Source: UBA6244 sp963676875
GTDB lineage: Bacteria; Bacteroidota; Bacteroidia; Bacteroidales; F082
DNA: 64,000 nucleotides
Direction of reading: 5' to 3'
NCBI GenBank assembly: GCA_963676875.1
Contig: OY781436.1
Coordinates: 992,001 to 1,056,000, forward strand
The position numbers and the translations under genes are program-made. Positions 27,884-36,667 of the stretch are shown piece after piece. Numbering within the stretch: position 1 is the first letter of the stretch; each line of letters opens with the position of its first letter. The notes beneath the pieces are model-generated. The model saw nothing but the letters and a program-made list of their open reading frames with translations. It did not search any database and was not told where the DNA came from.

Positions 27884-27932
27884 AAGGCAAAGACAGCAAC
27901 ACGACAGTGATTAATATAAAAGATTTAAATAT

Positions 27933-28490
27933 ATGAGAATTAAATACAATATTATTTTGGTCATGCTTTTAGTAAGCTATTTTTCAAATACAAAAGCACA
28001 GACAGGAGAATTAAATAAAAACGATTCGATAGCTAAATACATTTCTAATATTGAGAGCGAAAATAAAACAACAGATTCACCATTATTAGTTATAGATGGA
28101 TTTGCTATTGATTACGCTGATTACAAAAATAAAAATCGACCATTATCAAAATCTGACATTAAACAGATTGATTATTTATCAAAGGATAGTAAGACTGCAA
28201 TAAATATTTATGGAGAAAGAGCAAAAGGAGGTGTTCTTCTTATAACGACAAATAATATTAAAGAAAAATCAACTAAGACAATTGATGATAGTAAGTTGTT
28301 GTTTTTAGTAGGTGATAAAAAGATTTCGAAGCAGGAATTAGAGAAAATAAATCCTGATGATATTGAATCGATTGAAGTTATAAAAGAAGCAGCCGCAGTT
28401 AAAAAAATAACAGAGGATAATTATGATGGAGTTGTGATAATCACAATGAAAGAAGGTAAAAAGAAGAAAACTAGAAAGAAAAAGAAATAA
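27933..28490 (+). CDS. Cassette 2 secreted protein with two TonB-plug-like repeats
   Basis: A 185-residue protein with a signal peptide ending SNTKAQ. Two related units, about residues 47-107 and 118-173, each contain a leading beta strand (LLVIDGF; LLFLVGDK), an IKQIDYL/IESIEVI strand and a GVLLIT/GVVIIT strand, as in plug domains of TonB-dependent receptors (xxVIDG...IYGxxAxxGVIxIT). There is no barrel, so it is a free plug-like protein. The C-terminus is a run of Lys. It could bind a receptor or sensor, but this is inference. Confidence 0.7.
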   Translation: MRIKYNIILVMLLVSYFSNTKAQTGELNKNDSIAKYISNIESENKTTDSPLLVIDGFAIDYADYKNKNRPLSKSDIKQIDYLSKDSKTAINIYGERAKGGVLLITTNNIKEKSTKTIDDSKLLFLVGDKKISKQELEKINPDDIESIEVIKEAAAVKKITEDNYDGVVIITMKEGKKKKTRKKKK

Positions 28491-28496
28491 AGCCCA

Positions 28497-28635
28497 GCTG
28501 CCAACATAATAGGATTTAAGGCTCAGTTGAGCCCAAAAAAAACAGGCTGCGATGAAAACATCACTCACAACCTGTAAACCAACGCCAAAAATTAAGGCCA
28601 GCACCCGCTCAATTGAGTTTTAAATCATGTTGGGC
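28497..28635 (+). repeat. attC-like site 2
   Basis: Left core GCTGCCAAC is the exact complement of the cassette start at 27,875; right core GTTGGGC fits the classical GTTRRRY. Arms atttaaggctcagttgagc and gctcaattgagttttaaat pair well. Confidence 0.88.
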
Positions 28636-28877
28636 TAAGCCCCTAAAAACCAACCCCCCTGTATATGGGGATTGAACTATTTTGGCTGGTCTTGCTCTGG
28701 TAACATTTGGACTTTAGTGCAGTATTTTTAGTAAAAATCCCGATTTCTGATTAAAAACAGTGAGGCATTTACTCTTTTGCATTACCCACCGGACATACCT
28801 CTCCCAGTCGGACAACAAAACCCTTTTTCCGGCAATTTAAAAAAACATCATGTCAAAGAACGTGTTTTAGGAATTTC

Positions 28878-30095
28878 TCATTCCAATGCCACGGCCACGG
28901 CTATCGATGGCGGAACCACCCCGGCAAAACGCATGTGCCCCTTTTTACATACCGGGCATTTGAATTGCGTGTGTGATTTTATGTCCTGCATGATGGAAGT
29001 CCAAACGGTGTCCTGTTTTTGCCAAAATTGGTTGCCATCCTCAAGAGTCTCCTGTTGCTTGTTCAGTGTTTGCTCCAAAAGCAGAGCTTTGGCTTTGGTA
29101 ACATTGACTTTGCTGTGGGCATTGGCCAGGATGCCGTAATAACGCACCTTAACAAAACCTTTTGGCAACAGGTGGAGTAAAAACCTGCGGATGAACTCAT
29201 GGATAGATAACTTCATTCTGCGAAAGACCCCTTTGATTTTGTAGTCTTTCATGGTAAAATAGACCAACCCGTTTTCCACTTTTTCGATGCGTTGGTCGCT
29301 GATGGCGATACGAAAAACATACCGGGAAAGGTACTCCAGCACTTTCTCAGGTCTTGCAAAAGGTTTTTGGATGTTCACCACCCATTCTTTGCCATAGAGC
29401 TGGCTCATGAAGGCGTTAAAGTTTTTCTTTGCTTTAAGTGGGGTAGTCTGGCCCGAGAAAGCGAGTTCGTTACCCCGATAGGCTTTGGTGAGCAAATCCA
29501 AAAACTTTCCCCGGAACTTCCGGGAGATGATTTTGTAATAGATGAAAAAATCATCGGCTTTTGGCGTATTTACCCAATGTGTTTTGTCGAATGACAAGCC
29601 TCCGGCAGGCATGATGCAGTGCAGGTGGGGGTGTTCCATCATGTTTTGCCCCCAGGTATGCAGGATAGTGATCAATCCCGTATCAGCCCCCAGATGTTTT
29701 ACATCCTGACAAAGTTCGAGCACTGTTTGCGATGCCGCCTTGAATAATATGCCATACAGCGCCCCTTTGTTTTGAAGGCACAAAGCATTCAACTGATGTG
29801 GAATGGTAAACACCAGGTGGTAATAGCCCACTGGCAAGAGGTCTTTCATGCGCTTTTCGAGCCATTTTTCCCGATCTTTATTTTGACAATTGGGGCAATG
29901 TCGGTTTCTGCAGCTGTTGTAGGCTTTGTCGGTGTGGGCACACTGGTCGCAGTGGCGAAAATGCGAACCCAGCGAGCTACTGCGGCACGATGACAGCAAG
30001 TTGACAATTCCTTTTTGTTGGCCTTTGATGTTGTGCTCATGAAGATATTGCTGACCGTGTTCTCTTAAAATATCACAAACAGTTGGTTTTAACAT
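28878..30095 (-). CDS. IS91 family Y2-type transposase
   Basis: About 405 residues from MLKPTVCDIL; the frame is open further upstream but that part overlaps the recombinase gene. Zinc-binding Cys-His residues (HCDQC, CRNRHCPNCQNKDREKW) precede the HUH motif HPHLHCI and the Y2 motif YLSRY, typical of rolling-circle IS91 transposases. A second Cys pair lies near the C-terminus (CPVCKKGH). All key residues are present, so it may be active. Confidence 0.92.
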   Translation of the reverse strand: MLKPTVCDILREHGQQYLHEHNIKGQQKGIVNLLSSCRSSSLGSHFRHCDQCAHTDKAYNSCRNRHCPNCQNKDREKWLEKRMKDLLPVGYYHLVFTIPHQLNALCLQNKGALYGILFKAASQTVLELCQDVKHLGADTGLITILHTWGQNMMEHPHLHCIMPAGGLSFDKTHWVNTPKADDFFIYYKIISRKFRGKFLDLLTKAYRGNELAFSGQTTPLKAKKNFNAFMSQLYGKEWVVNIQKPFARPEKVLEYLSRYVFRIAISDQRIEKVENGLVYFTMKDYKIKGVFRRMKLSIHEFIRRFLLHLLPKGFVKVRYYGILANAHSKVNVTKAKALLLEQTLNKQQETLEDGNQFWQKQDTVWTSIMQDIKSHTQFKCPVCKKGHMRFAGVVPPSIAVAVALE

Positions 30096-30943
30096 AGCCC
30101 ACTCACTCCTTCCAGGGTATCCAAAGGATTTTTCACTTGGTCGATGGCCAGCTTTTGCACGTGCAGGTATTTGAGCGTGTTGCCCAGCCACGAATGCCCC
30201 ATTAATCGTTGTATGACAAGAAGGTTCGTGCCTGACTCCAAATGGTGCGTGGCAAAACAATGACGAAAGGTGTGCGGGGTGTAGTGTTTTTTGATGGAAG
30301 GGGTGAGGTATCGTGCTTTTTTACAAATCTCACGTACGGCCGACACCCCCAGATGGGTGCCCTTTCCTCCAGCCCCTTCAAAAAGGTAATGTTGTGGTTT
30401 GTATTGCTTGAAATATCGGCGAAGCACTTTTAGCAGCACAGGCGAAAGAGGAACTACGCGTTGCTTAAGCCCTTTGCCTTCCTGGATGTTAACCTGGCTT
30501 CGTTTGCTGTCGATGTCGGTAAGTTTTATGTTGACAGCTTCTGAAAGTCTGGCACCGGTGGAATAGATCAACATGATTACAGCCCGATGCTTGTAGTTTT
30601 TTATCACGCTCAACACCTCAAACACTTCTTCGCAGCTTAAAACCAGGGGGAGGGTCGATGCGATTTTGGGTGTAGGCAAGTATTCTTTTGCCCATTCTTT
30701 GTGATAAATGTGTGTAAAAAGAAACTTCAGGGAAAAATACCCCATCTTCACACTACCGGGTTTGTGGTAGCCATCGGTGAGCATGGACTGGAAATAGGTC
30801 CTAAGTTCCTCAACCGTTGTGTCCTCAGGGTCTTTTTGATGAAAATTTTGATAATCGTTGATGTGCCACCAGTAGCTTTGCCGTGTACGTGCACTTAAAT
30901 TACGAAGGTCAGCTTCCTGATCAAATTTTTTTTTAAGTTTGTC
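30089..30943 (-). CDS. Tyrosine recombinase of the IS91-like element (start unclear)
   Basis: The catalytic part carries ARLSEA (Arg), EGKGLKQR (Lys), HTFRH, MGH and YLHV (Tyr), then NPLDTL. The first ATG in frame is at 30,784, but coding similarity continues upstream to about 30,930 (SARTRQSYWWHINDYQNF, a core-binding domain). An ATG at about 30,943 would start it, yet nine A residues between them put it out of frame; ten would restore it. Either a frameshift, transcriptional slippage, or a non-ATG start is needed. It is co-encoded with the transposase and distinct from the array recombinase. Confidence 0.75.
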   Translation of the reverse strand, partial: DKLKKKFDQEADLRNLSARTRQSYWWHINDYQNFHQKDPEDTTVEELRTYFQSMLTDGYHKPGSVKMGYFSLKFLFTHIYHKEWAKEYLPTPKIASTLPLVLSCEEVFEVLSVIKNYKHRAVIMLIYSTGARLSEAVNIKLTDIDSKRSQVNIQEGKGLKQRVVPLSPVLLKVLRRYFKQYKPQHYLFEGAGGKGTHLGVSAVREICKKARYLTPSIKKHYTPHTFRHCFATHHLESGTNLLVIQRLMGHSWLGNTLKYLHVQKLAIDQVKNPLDTLEGVSGLC

Positions 30944-31029
30944 ATGATATAATAATTTTATGAATAATCCTGTAAAGGTAAAACCTCTCTACAACCCGGC
31001 ACAAGGTAAACCGCCGAACGTAGAGAGGT

Positions 31030-31166
31030 TTAGTTCAACAATGTGTATAGTGCATGCGGGTTTCAGCGGTTTGCGAACGTTCATAGCTCGTAAAAAAAGT
31101 TGGTGTAAACTGATAGGAAATCACTTCGTAATCCCGCACGACACCATACACTCAACGTTATGCACC
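31030..31166 (+). repeat. attC-like site 3
   Basis: Left core TTAGTTCAAC matches the complement of the cassette start at 28,629 in 8 of 10 bases; right core GTTATGCACC. Internal arms tgcatgcggg and cccgcacgacacc. Nearly the same sequence as site 11. Confidence 0.85.
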
Positions 31167-31188
31167 AAATAAATAAAACTCACATATT

Positions 31189-32205
31189 ATGCTTAAAGAC
31201 AGATTAGATTTGTACAATCAACTTGAAGAGAAGAGAAACTCGAAATTGTTGGTTTATTACACAAGTGACAGAAAAGGAATGGAGACCCAAATTGCATCGG
31301 ATATAATTCCTGTTTTCTTAGAACATCTTGACAAAATTGGAGACAAAGAGAAAATATCTCTGTTTCTATATACTCGTGGCGGTAATACACTTGCAGCTTG
31401 GAGTTTAGTGAACTTAATTAGAAACTTTTGTAATGATTTTGAAGTAATAATTCCGTTTAATTGTCATAGTGCAGGGACATTAATTAGTTTAGGTGCGAAT
31501 AGAATTATAATGACAAAGCAGGCAACTTTGGGCCCAATTGACCCAAGTGTAAACGGACCACTTAATCCACAATTACCAGGAAATAATCCAAATGCAAAAG
31601 TTCCAGTGAGTGTGGAATTTGTTAACGCTTACTTTGAAATGGCGAAAAAAGAATTGGGAATAACCGATGAACAAGGTTTGGCAAATATAATGATAAATCT
31701 TTCAAACAAAATTCACCCTCTCACCCTTGGACAAGTTTATCGTTCAAAAACCCAGATTCAGATGTTAGCAAAAAAACTCTTAAAAAATCATAATCTAGAA
31801 GATGGTAAGGATGAAGAAATAATTAAGTTTTTGGCTAGTGAATCAGGAAGTCACGACTATACAATTCATAGGAAAGAAGCTAAAAATGAATTAGGGTTAA
31901 ATATTGAAAAACCAGATGATGAATTTTATCAAATTATTAAGAATATTCATTCAAACATTCAATTAGAATTAGAACTATTATCCCCATTTGACCCCAAAAT
32001 TATTTTAGGAGCATCAAATAGTGCTAGTTATCAGTTCAGGCGAGCTATTATTGAATCGATTAATGGACATAGCGATGTTTTTGCTAGCGAAGGAACTTTA
32101 GTGAAACAGACTATTGCTCAAGGACAACCGATGCCAGTACAACAAACAATAATTCAGGATAATAGAACGTTTGAAGGTTGGAGACATGAAGAAATTAAAA
32201 ATTAA
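31189..32205 (+). CDS. Cassette 4 ClpP-class serine protease (serine dehydrogenase proteinase-like)
   Basis: A 338-residue cytosolic protein of the SDH/SppA-like ClpP fold. YTRGGNTLAAW near residue 61 would form the oxyanion region, and NCHSAGTLISLGANRI gives the nucleophile Ser94; MTKQATLGPIDPSV follows as in pfam SDH_protease proteins. Unlike SppA there is no signal anchor. Members often accompany defence or stress loci, but the substrate here is unknown. It is the largest cassette gene of the first half. Confidence 0.85.
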   Translation: MLKDRLDLYNQLEEKRNSKLLVYYTSDRKGMETQIASDIIPVFLEHLDKIGDKEKISLFLYTRGGNTLAAWSLVNLIRNFCNDFEVIIPFNCHSAGTLISLGANRIIMTKQATLGPIDPSVNGPLNPQLPGNNPNAKVPVSVEFVNAYFEMAKKELGITDEQGLANIMINLSNKIHPLTLGQVYRSKTQIQMLAKKLLKNHNLEDGKDEEIIKFLASESGSHDYTIHRKEAKNELGLNIEKPDDEFYQIIKNIHSNIQLELELLSPFDPKIILGASNSASYQFRRAIIESINGHSDVFASEGTLVKQTIAQGQPMPVQQTIIQDNRTFEGWRHEEIKN

Positions 32206-32222
32206 TTAGTAATTTTGCCACG

Positions 32223-32420
32223 ATGAACGAAAAATCAAATACAGGTTTTAATCCCAATTCGTCTAATTTTATTGGGACTGCTGATGAAAAATTATATTTT
32301 GAGACATCATCTCCAAATGATTCTTTTGCTTCTATTATTAAAAACGAAAGCATTCTAGTAGAAGAACCCATCTATTTAGCTGAAGAAATTTATATTTCCG
32401 AAGAAGCAATTTCTGAATAA
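32223..32420 (+). CDS. Cassette 4 small acidic protein
   Basis: A 65-residue acidic protein (MNEKSNTGFNPNSSNF) beginning 17 bp after the protease and ending just before site 4. No motif recognised. Could be a partner or inhibitor of the protease; no direct evidence. Confidence 0.6.
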   Translation: MNEKSNTGFNPNSSNFIGTADEKLYFETSSPNDSFASIIKNESILVEEPIYLAEEIYISEEAISE

Positions 32421-32426
32421 AAATTC

Positions 32427-32563
32427 GGTGCATAACAAAAAATATAGTGCATGCCGCAGTTAGTCGCTCATAGACAATGAATTACTAATTTTGGGCGGTA
32501 GTGGAACTTAGAAATTTTGTTTGTAAAAATGCGGCACGCACCATATTCAAACCGTTGTACCCA
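32427..32563 (+). repeat. attC-like site 4
   Basis: Left core GGTGCATAAC is the exact complement of the cassette 4 start (31,157). Right core GTTGTACCCA. Arms gtgcatgccgca and tgcggcacgcacc. The right half is similar to that of site 20. Confidence 0.9.
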
Positions 32564-32574
32564 ATTTGTAAAAA

Positions 32575-33072
32575 ATGCAGAAATTCCATAATATTATTGG
32601 ATTTTTATTTTTAACGATTTTAATAAGTTGTCAATATGATCCATATGCACATAATTACACAACTACGAAACCAAATGAATCCGATTTAGTTGGAAAATAT
32701 ACATTCGAAAGACAAACTGTGGATAATAAAATTACTGAATTCACAGATTCAAAAAAAAACCAAACAGTTATACCAAAAATAGAAATTAATGAGAATGGAA
32801 CTTATAATGTTGTGAATTTACCTGTTTTTGAAACTTTTGATGCAAATTTTAAAGGACTGATTTCTAAAAATGGTGAATGGAAAATTTTAACTGTTGGTTC
32901 TATTGGAGACGGAAGTAGTGGCAATCGTAAAAAACATTGGGGAATTTACCTTTCTGGACTCCCAAATGAATTAAAAAATCCTGGATTAATGAATAAAAAA
33001 AGTCCGTACAGAATAGTTTTTGGATTTGGAGATCCAGATTCAGGAAAAGTAATGATATTTAAAAAAGATTAA
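32575..33072 (+). CDS. Cassette 5 lipoprotein
   Basis: A 165-residue protein with lipobox LTILISC near residue 19, hence membrane-anchored. The mature part has repeated GxYxxxxx strands (ENGTYNVVNL, KNGEWKILTVG) resembling lipocalin-like or META-type beta proteins, but no family is certain. Single gene of its cassette, 12 bp after the core. Confidence 0.7.
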   Translation: MQKFHNIIGFLFLTILISCQYDPYAHNYTTTKPNESDLVGKYTFERQTVDNKITEFTDSKKNQTVIPKIEINENGTYNVVNLPVFETFDANFKGLISKNGEWKILTVGSIGDGSSGNRKKHWGIYLSGLPNELKNPGLMNKKSPYRIVFGFGDPDSGKVMIFKKD

Positions 33073-33084
33073 AGGAAAGAAAAC

Positions 33085-33227
33085 TGGGTACAACAATGTG
33101 TATCTTCAATGGCGAAGTTTGGGAGTTGAAACGAAAAGTCTGGGATTTTTTGCTAACTTTACGATTGAAAAATAAAGGGCTGTGCTTTTTTGGTCGCCAC
33201 TGAAAGATACACTTCCCGTTGTGCGCA
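33085..33227 (+). repeat. attC-like site 5
   Basis: Left core TGGGTACAAC is the exact complement of the cassette 5 start (32,554). Right core GTTGTGCGCA. Outer arms aatgtgtatctt and aagatacactt. Confidence 0.88.
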
Positions 33228-33229
33228 AT

Positions 33230-33862
33230 ATGAAAAAACTTGGAACTATACTATCGCTGCTATTAATCCTAATGGGATTTATTGGTTTCATTGGCGGAGC
33301 CTTAATTACTATGGGAGTTATTGACTATGACAAAGAGGTACCACTTGGAGACATTAAGGGAATTGTTGTAGACAACGAAGGACACGTTTACATTGGCTTA
33401 GGATTTTACGGAAAGGTTCAAGTGTATGACAGTAATGGAGAGTTTATTAATAACTGGGTAGTGGGAGCTTCAGGTGGGACATTCAATATTGACCTGACAG
33501 AAGACCAGAATATCATAATCTCGACAGCAAGGGGCGACAGGCAAATACTTTATGACCAAAATGGTAAAGTCCTTTCAAAAAAGTCCATTGACAATATTTA
33601 CTCGGAAACCAAAAAACCTTGGGATAGATTTACGACAAGCAAAGGCGAAATATATGAGGTCAAGGGAGGAATGTTTCCGAAAATCTTAAGGACCTCGCCA
33701 GACAAAAAAGTGGTTATTAAACAAGGTCTAATATTACAACTAATGAAAGGACCATTTCCTGCTTGGTTAATAGCAGCCCTAGGAATGGGACTTAATTTCT
33801 TGCTAAGGAAAGAAAAGATAAAAGAACAAATAAAAAAATATACTGCGCACAACAAAGGCTAA
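33230..33862 (+). CDS. Cassette 6 membrane-anchored NHL-like protein
   Basis: Start chosen at MKKLGTILSL, 3 bp after the core, rather than an upstream ATG inside the attC-like site. About 210 residues: an N-terminal helix (9-31), an extracellular part with NHL/beta-propeller-like strands (GIVVDNEGHVYIGLGFYGKVQVYDSNG), and a second helix near the C-terminus (PAWLIAALGMGLNFLL). The last residues are encoded by the following attC core, so its tail depends on the cassette junction. Function unknown. Confidence 0.72.
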   Translation: MKKLGTILSLLLILMGFIGFIGGALITMGVIDYDKEVPLGDIKGIVVDNEGHVYIGLGFYGKVQVYDSNGEFINNWVVGASGGTFNIDLTEDQNIIISTARGDRQILYDQNGKVLSKKSIDNIYSETKKPWDRFTTSKGEIYEVKGGMFPKILRTSPDKKVVIKQGLILQLMKGPFPAWLIAALGMGLNFLLRKEKIKEQIKKYTAHNKG

Positions 33863-33978
33863 GCAAACATGCTCCGTGATCGTAAATATTCACGATTTAT
33901 CTTTCAAACTAAATTCATCTTGGCGATGAAATTCACGGTTTGAAAGCCGCACGTTTCTTAGCCAAACCGTTACCAAAC
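33844..33978 (+). repeat. attC-like site 6
   Basis: Left core TGCGCACAAC, exact complement of 33,218; it overlaps the end of the preceding gene. Right core GTTACCAAAC. Internal arms aattcatcttgg-type with cacgatttatctttcaaac. Confidence 0.87.
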
Positions 33979-34013
33979 ATTTACAAAAACGGCATAGATA
34001 CAACAGTAAATAA

Positions 34014-34643
34014 ATGGATAGAATTTTAAGACCATATAATAAGGAAGAAATAAAACTATTGAGAACTAGAAAGTTTTCAGCTTGGCAACATTTTGAGAAC
34101 TTTGGAATGAAATGGATTGGGACAACAATAGTTTTTATTGTACCACTTCTTCTTTTTGAAAAGTTCATAAAAGAAGTCCCACCTAAGACAGAATTACCTA
34201 TTGTGATTGGTTTAGAATTGATTGCAATTTCACTGGTATTTTATTGGATGAAAAAAAATGGAGAATTAAACTGGAACAGAAATATTGAAAAGGAAATAAA
34301 ATCTGGACAAGCTGAAGTTATAACTCTAAAGACCGATATAGTTGTTAAAAGAAAAGACCCTGAAGATTTTGGTTCAGGATTTTACTTAAAGATAAATGAC
34401 TCAAGGACTCTTTTTCTACAAGGTCAATATTTTGACGAACTTCAATATTCTAGGAAATTTCCTAATACTGATTTTAGCATTGTAAGATCTAAACAAACTG
34501 GCGAATTGATTGATATTAAATCAGAAGGGAAATACTTAAAACCGATTCGAAAGATTGAACCTTTTACAAAGGAACAATACAAAACTGGGATGATTCATTA
34601 CGATGGTGATGTTTTAGAATTATCAATTGACGACATTAAATAA
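34014..34643 (+). CDS. Cassette 7 two-helix membrane protein
   Basis: A 209-residue protein with two close hydrophobic helices (about 35-51 and 62-79) and a C-terminal soluble part of about 125 residues containing strands such as FYLKINDSRTLFLQGQYFDE. No known domain recognised. Typical of unassigned small membrane proteins in integron cassettes. Confidence 0.68.
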   Translation: MDRILRPYNKEEIKLLRTRKFSAWQHFENFGMKWIGTTIVFIVPLLLFEKFIKEVPPKTELPIVIGLELIAISLVFYWMKKNGELNWNRNIEKEIKSGQAEVITLKTDIVVKRKDPEDFGSGFYLKINDSRTLFLQGQYFDELQYSRKFPNTDFSIVRSKQTGELIDIKSEGKYLKPIRKIEPFTKEQYKTGMIHYDGDVLELSIDDIK

Positions 34644-34647
34644 AAAC

Positions 34648-34828
34648 GTTTGGTAACAAAGTATATAAAAAATAGCGATTTCTTAGTAAATTCAACACCT
34701 GTGGCTCGTTTCAGCTCCGCCAAATCTGCCGATTTGACTATTTGGAAGGTGGCAAATTTGGCTACTTGCATTAACGGACTGAAATCGCTCGTTTTTCGCT
34801 ACTTTTCATATACAAACCGTTGTATGCC
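34648..34828 (+). repeat. attC-like site 7
   Basis: Left core GTTTGGTAAC, exact complement of 33,969. Right core GTTGTATGCC. The longest site (181 bp); arms gtatataaaaaatagcgatt and aaatcgctcgtttttcgct pair. Confidence 0.87.
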
Positions 34829-34858
34829 ATTTGAGCGAACCGAAACAGCAATGATTAA

Positions 34859-35041
34859 ATGGGAAAATCGAGAATAGAGAATAAAATAATTCAAGATAAA
34901 AAGGTCAAGAGAAATGCCTGGATTACTTGGGGAATAATTGTTCTACTCGGTTTGATTTGGCTAGTTCGAGATATTTATAAAACTGTAGAAAAGGAAAACC
35001 GATTCTCAGGTAATCAGACAGAAGAAACAACTAAAAAGTAA
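34859..35041 (+). CDS. Cassette 8 small membrane protein
   Basis: A 60-residue protein with one membrane helix (NAWITWGIIVLLGLIWLVRD) and charged ends. Starts 30 bp after the core and ends 3 bp before the next gene, so both form one cassette operon. Confidence 0.62.
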   Translation: MGKSRIENKIIQDKKVKRNAWITWGIIVLLGLIWLVRDIYKTVEKENRFSGNQTEETTKK

Positions 35042-35044
35042 ATA

Positions 35045-35674
35045 ATGCGATTTACACAACCTGCATATCCGACAGTTTATTTTAGTGAGAAAATATTGGT
35101 AAAATGTCCAGATTGTGGAAGTGTAGGACACATTGATACTGAATTAGGAAAATATACAATTCCTTTTCCACACAATCATAAATCTATTTTTAACTGTTCC
35201 AGCTGTGGATTAAAAAAGGAAACGAATGAAAAGTGGTATGGATACTGCCAAGGATTTGTAGGCAGAAGTTGTGGATTCTGTGGCAGTCAGATTAATTATA
35301 CCAGCGAACCTACAAAAAGACCATATGAATCTGTTACAATAAAATGTCAATCTTGCAATCGAGAAAAAGATTATGAATTGAAGTGGTACAGATACAAAGA
35401 AGAAAAACCAACTGACCCATATTTTGGACTAGACTTATGGTTACAGACTGATATTAAAGACAAGATTCTTTGGGTTTACAACATTGACCATTTAACATAT
35501 TTGAAAGACTACATTGCTTCAAAGTTAAGAGAAGATGATGGAAGACATAAATATTCAATGATTACGAATCTACCACAATGGATAAAATCTGCAAAGAATA
35601 GAGATTTGATATTAAAAAAACTAGACCGACTTGAGAAGAAACTAGAAAAAACGGCATACAACACGCGGTCATAA
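35045..35674 (+). CDS. Cassette 8 zinc-ribbon protein
   Basis: A 209-residue protein with three Cys pairs: CPDCGSVG, CSSCGLKK, and CGFCGSQ, then CQSCNREK, which would form two or more zinc ribbons in the first 125 residues. The C-terminal part is helical and basic. The last four residues come from the attC core. Unknown function; nucleic-acid binding is only a guess. Confidence 0.7.
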   Translation: MRFTQPAYPTVYFSEKILVKCPDCGSVGHIDTELGKYTIPFPHNHKSIFNCSSCGLKKETNEKWYGYCQGFVGRSCGFCGSQINYTSEPTKRPYESVTIKCQSCNREKDYELKWYRYKEEKPTDPYFGLDLWLQTDIKDKILWVYNIDHLTYLKDYIASKLREDDGRHKYSMITNLPQWIKSAKNRDLILKKLDRLEKKLEKTAYNTRS

Positions 35675-35792
35675 AACATTGCGCGGATAGTGCTAAATTT
35701 GAACAACATAACATTTAATCAACGGCTTAGCGGGCTGATAAGTTTGTGCTTCGAAATGCGCAACGATTTTATACCGCTATCCGTTGTGCTTC
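35653..35792 (+). repeat. attC-like site 8
   Basis: Left core GGCATACAAC, exact complement of 34,819. Right core GTTGTGCTTC. The next about 35 bases (acgcggtcataaaacattgc) are nearly the same as in site 1, 7.9 kb away. Confidence 0.9.
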
Positions 35793-35827
35793 ATTTTAAG
35801 AGACCGCAGTAGCCAAATCATGCAATA

Positions 35828-36667
35828 ATGAAAAGAAAAAATTGGACAGACGAAAAAATATTTGAAAGACTATTGACTAATAGGACAAAAAAGACTTATT
35901 GGGATAATATTCGCGAATTGAGGAGACGTCCAAATCAATACGTGTTTGACAGAGCTGTTGGATTAATTAAAACAAACATTGACAAAGAAATAATAATCGG
36001 AATTGATATTCTGGCACAATTAGGATTCAACCCAAGATTTAAACAAAATGAAATAATCGAGATTTGTTTTAGCCTATTAGACAAAGAACAAACACCAAAA
36101 GTTCTTGAATCCATTTTATTTGCAATTTCCCACAACAATGAAATCCTAAGAAAAGACCACATTTTGACTTTAAACAAACTAAAAGCACATAGATTCTGCA
36201 TTGTTCGTTACGGATTAGTGCAAGCATTATCTGGATTGGAACAAAAAGATGCAATTGAAACTTTAATTGAATTAAGCGCAGACAAAGACCCTGATATAAG
36301 AGATTGGGCAACATTTTCACTTGGGACACAAATTGAAACCAATAATGATAGTATAACAAAGGTTTTATGGGAACGGATGAAAGATAGCTCTAAAATGGTC
36401 AGATTTGAAGCGATTGCAGGATTAGCAAAAAGAAAAGACAAACAGATAAAGGACACATTAATACAGGAACTGAAAAATATAGATGACAATGGTTCGATAA
36501 TTTTGGAAAGTATTGAGGAATTTGGAGATTTCGATTTTATTGAATTACTTGAAAAACAAATAGAATCAAATAAAAAGACCCAGCAAGTAAATGAAAAATG
36601 GTTGACAGATACTTTGGGTAAATTAAAAACGAAAGCACAATCGAGTAGACGGCTCCGCCAGAATTAA
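35828..36667 (+). CDS. Cassette 9 HEAT-repeat protein
   Basis: A 279-residue helical-repeat protein. Several HEAT-like units are visible (AIETLIELSADKDPDIRDWATFSLGTQIE; MVRFEAIAGLAKRKD). Such proteins are protein-protein scaffolds. The last eight residues (SSRRLRQN) are encoded by the antisense of the group II intron inserted at its 3' end; before insertion the frame would have continued into the attC site. Function unknown. Confidence 0.78.
   Translation: MKRKNWTDEKIFERLLTNRTKKTYWDNIRELRRRPNQYVFDRAVGLIKTNIDKEIIIGIDILAQLGFNPRFKQNEIIEICFSLLDKEQTPKVLESILFAISHNNEILRKDHILTLNKLKAHRFCIVRYGLVQALSGLEQKDAIETLIELSADKDPDIRDWATFSLGTQIETNNDSITKVLWERMKDSSKMVRFEAIAGLAKRKDKQIKDTLIQELKNIDDNGSIILESIEEFGDFDFIELLEKQIESNKKTQQVNEKWLTDTLGKLKTKAQSSRRLRQN

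Larger units (their letters stand above)
28650..31034 (-). mobile_element. IS91-like element with tyrosine recombinase
   Basis: A two-gene element on the minus strand (recombinase then Y2 transposase, overlapping by 7 bp), with hairpins near both ends: CCCC/GGGG at about 28,656-28,670 beyond the transposase stop, and a 12-bp perfect stem AAACCTCTCTAC/GTAGAGAGGTTT at 30,981-31,031 upstream. It separates the start of cassette 3 (28,629) from its site at 31,030. Exact ends were not determined. Confidence 0.75.

Noticed and set aside
30096..30260. N-terminal extension of the IS91 transposase
   Set aside because: The region is the recombinase gene in another frame; the internal methionine at MLKPTVCDIL fits the family start and overlaps the recombinase stop.
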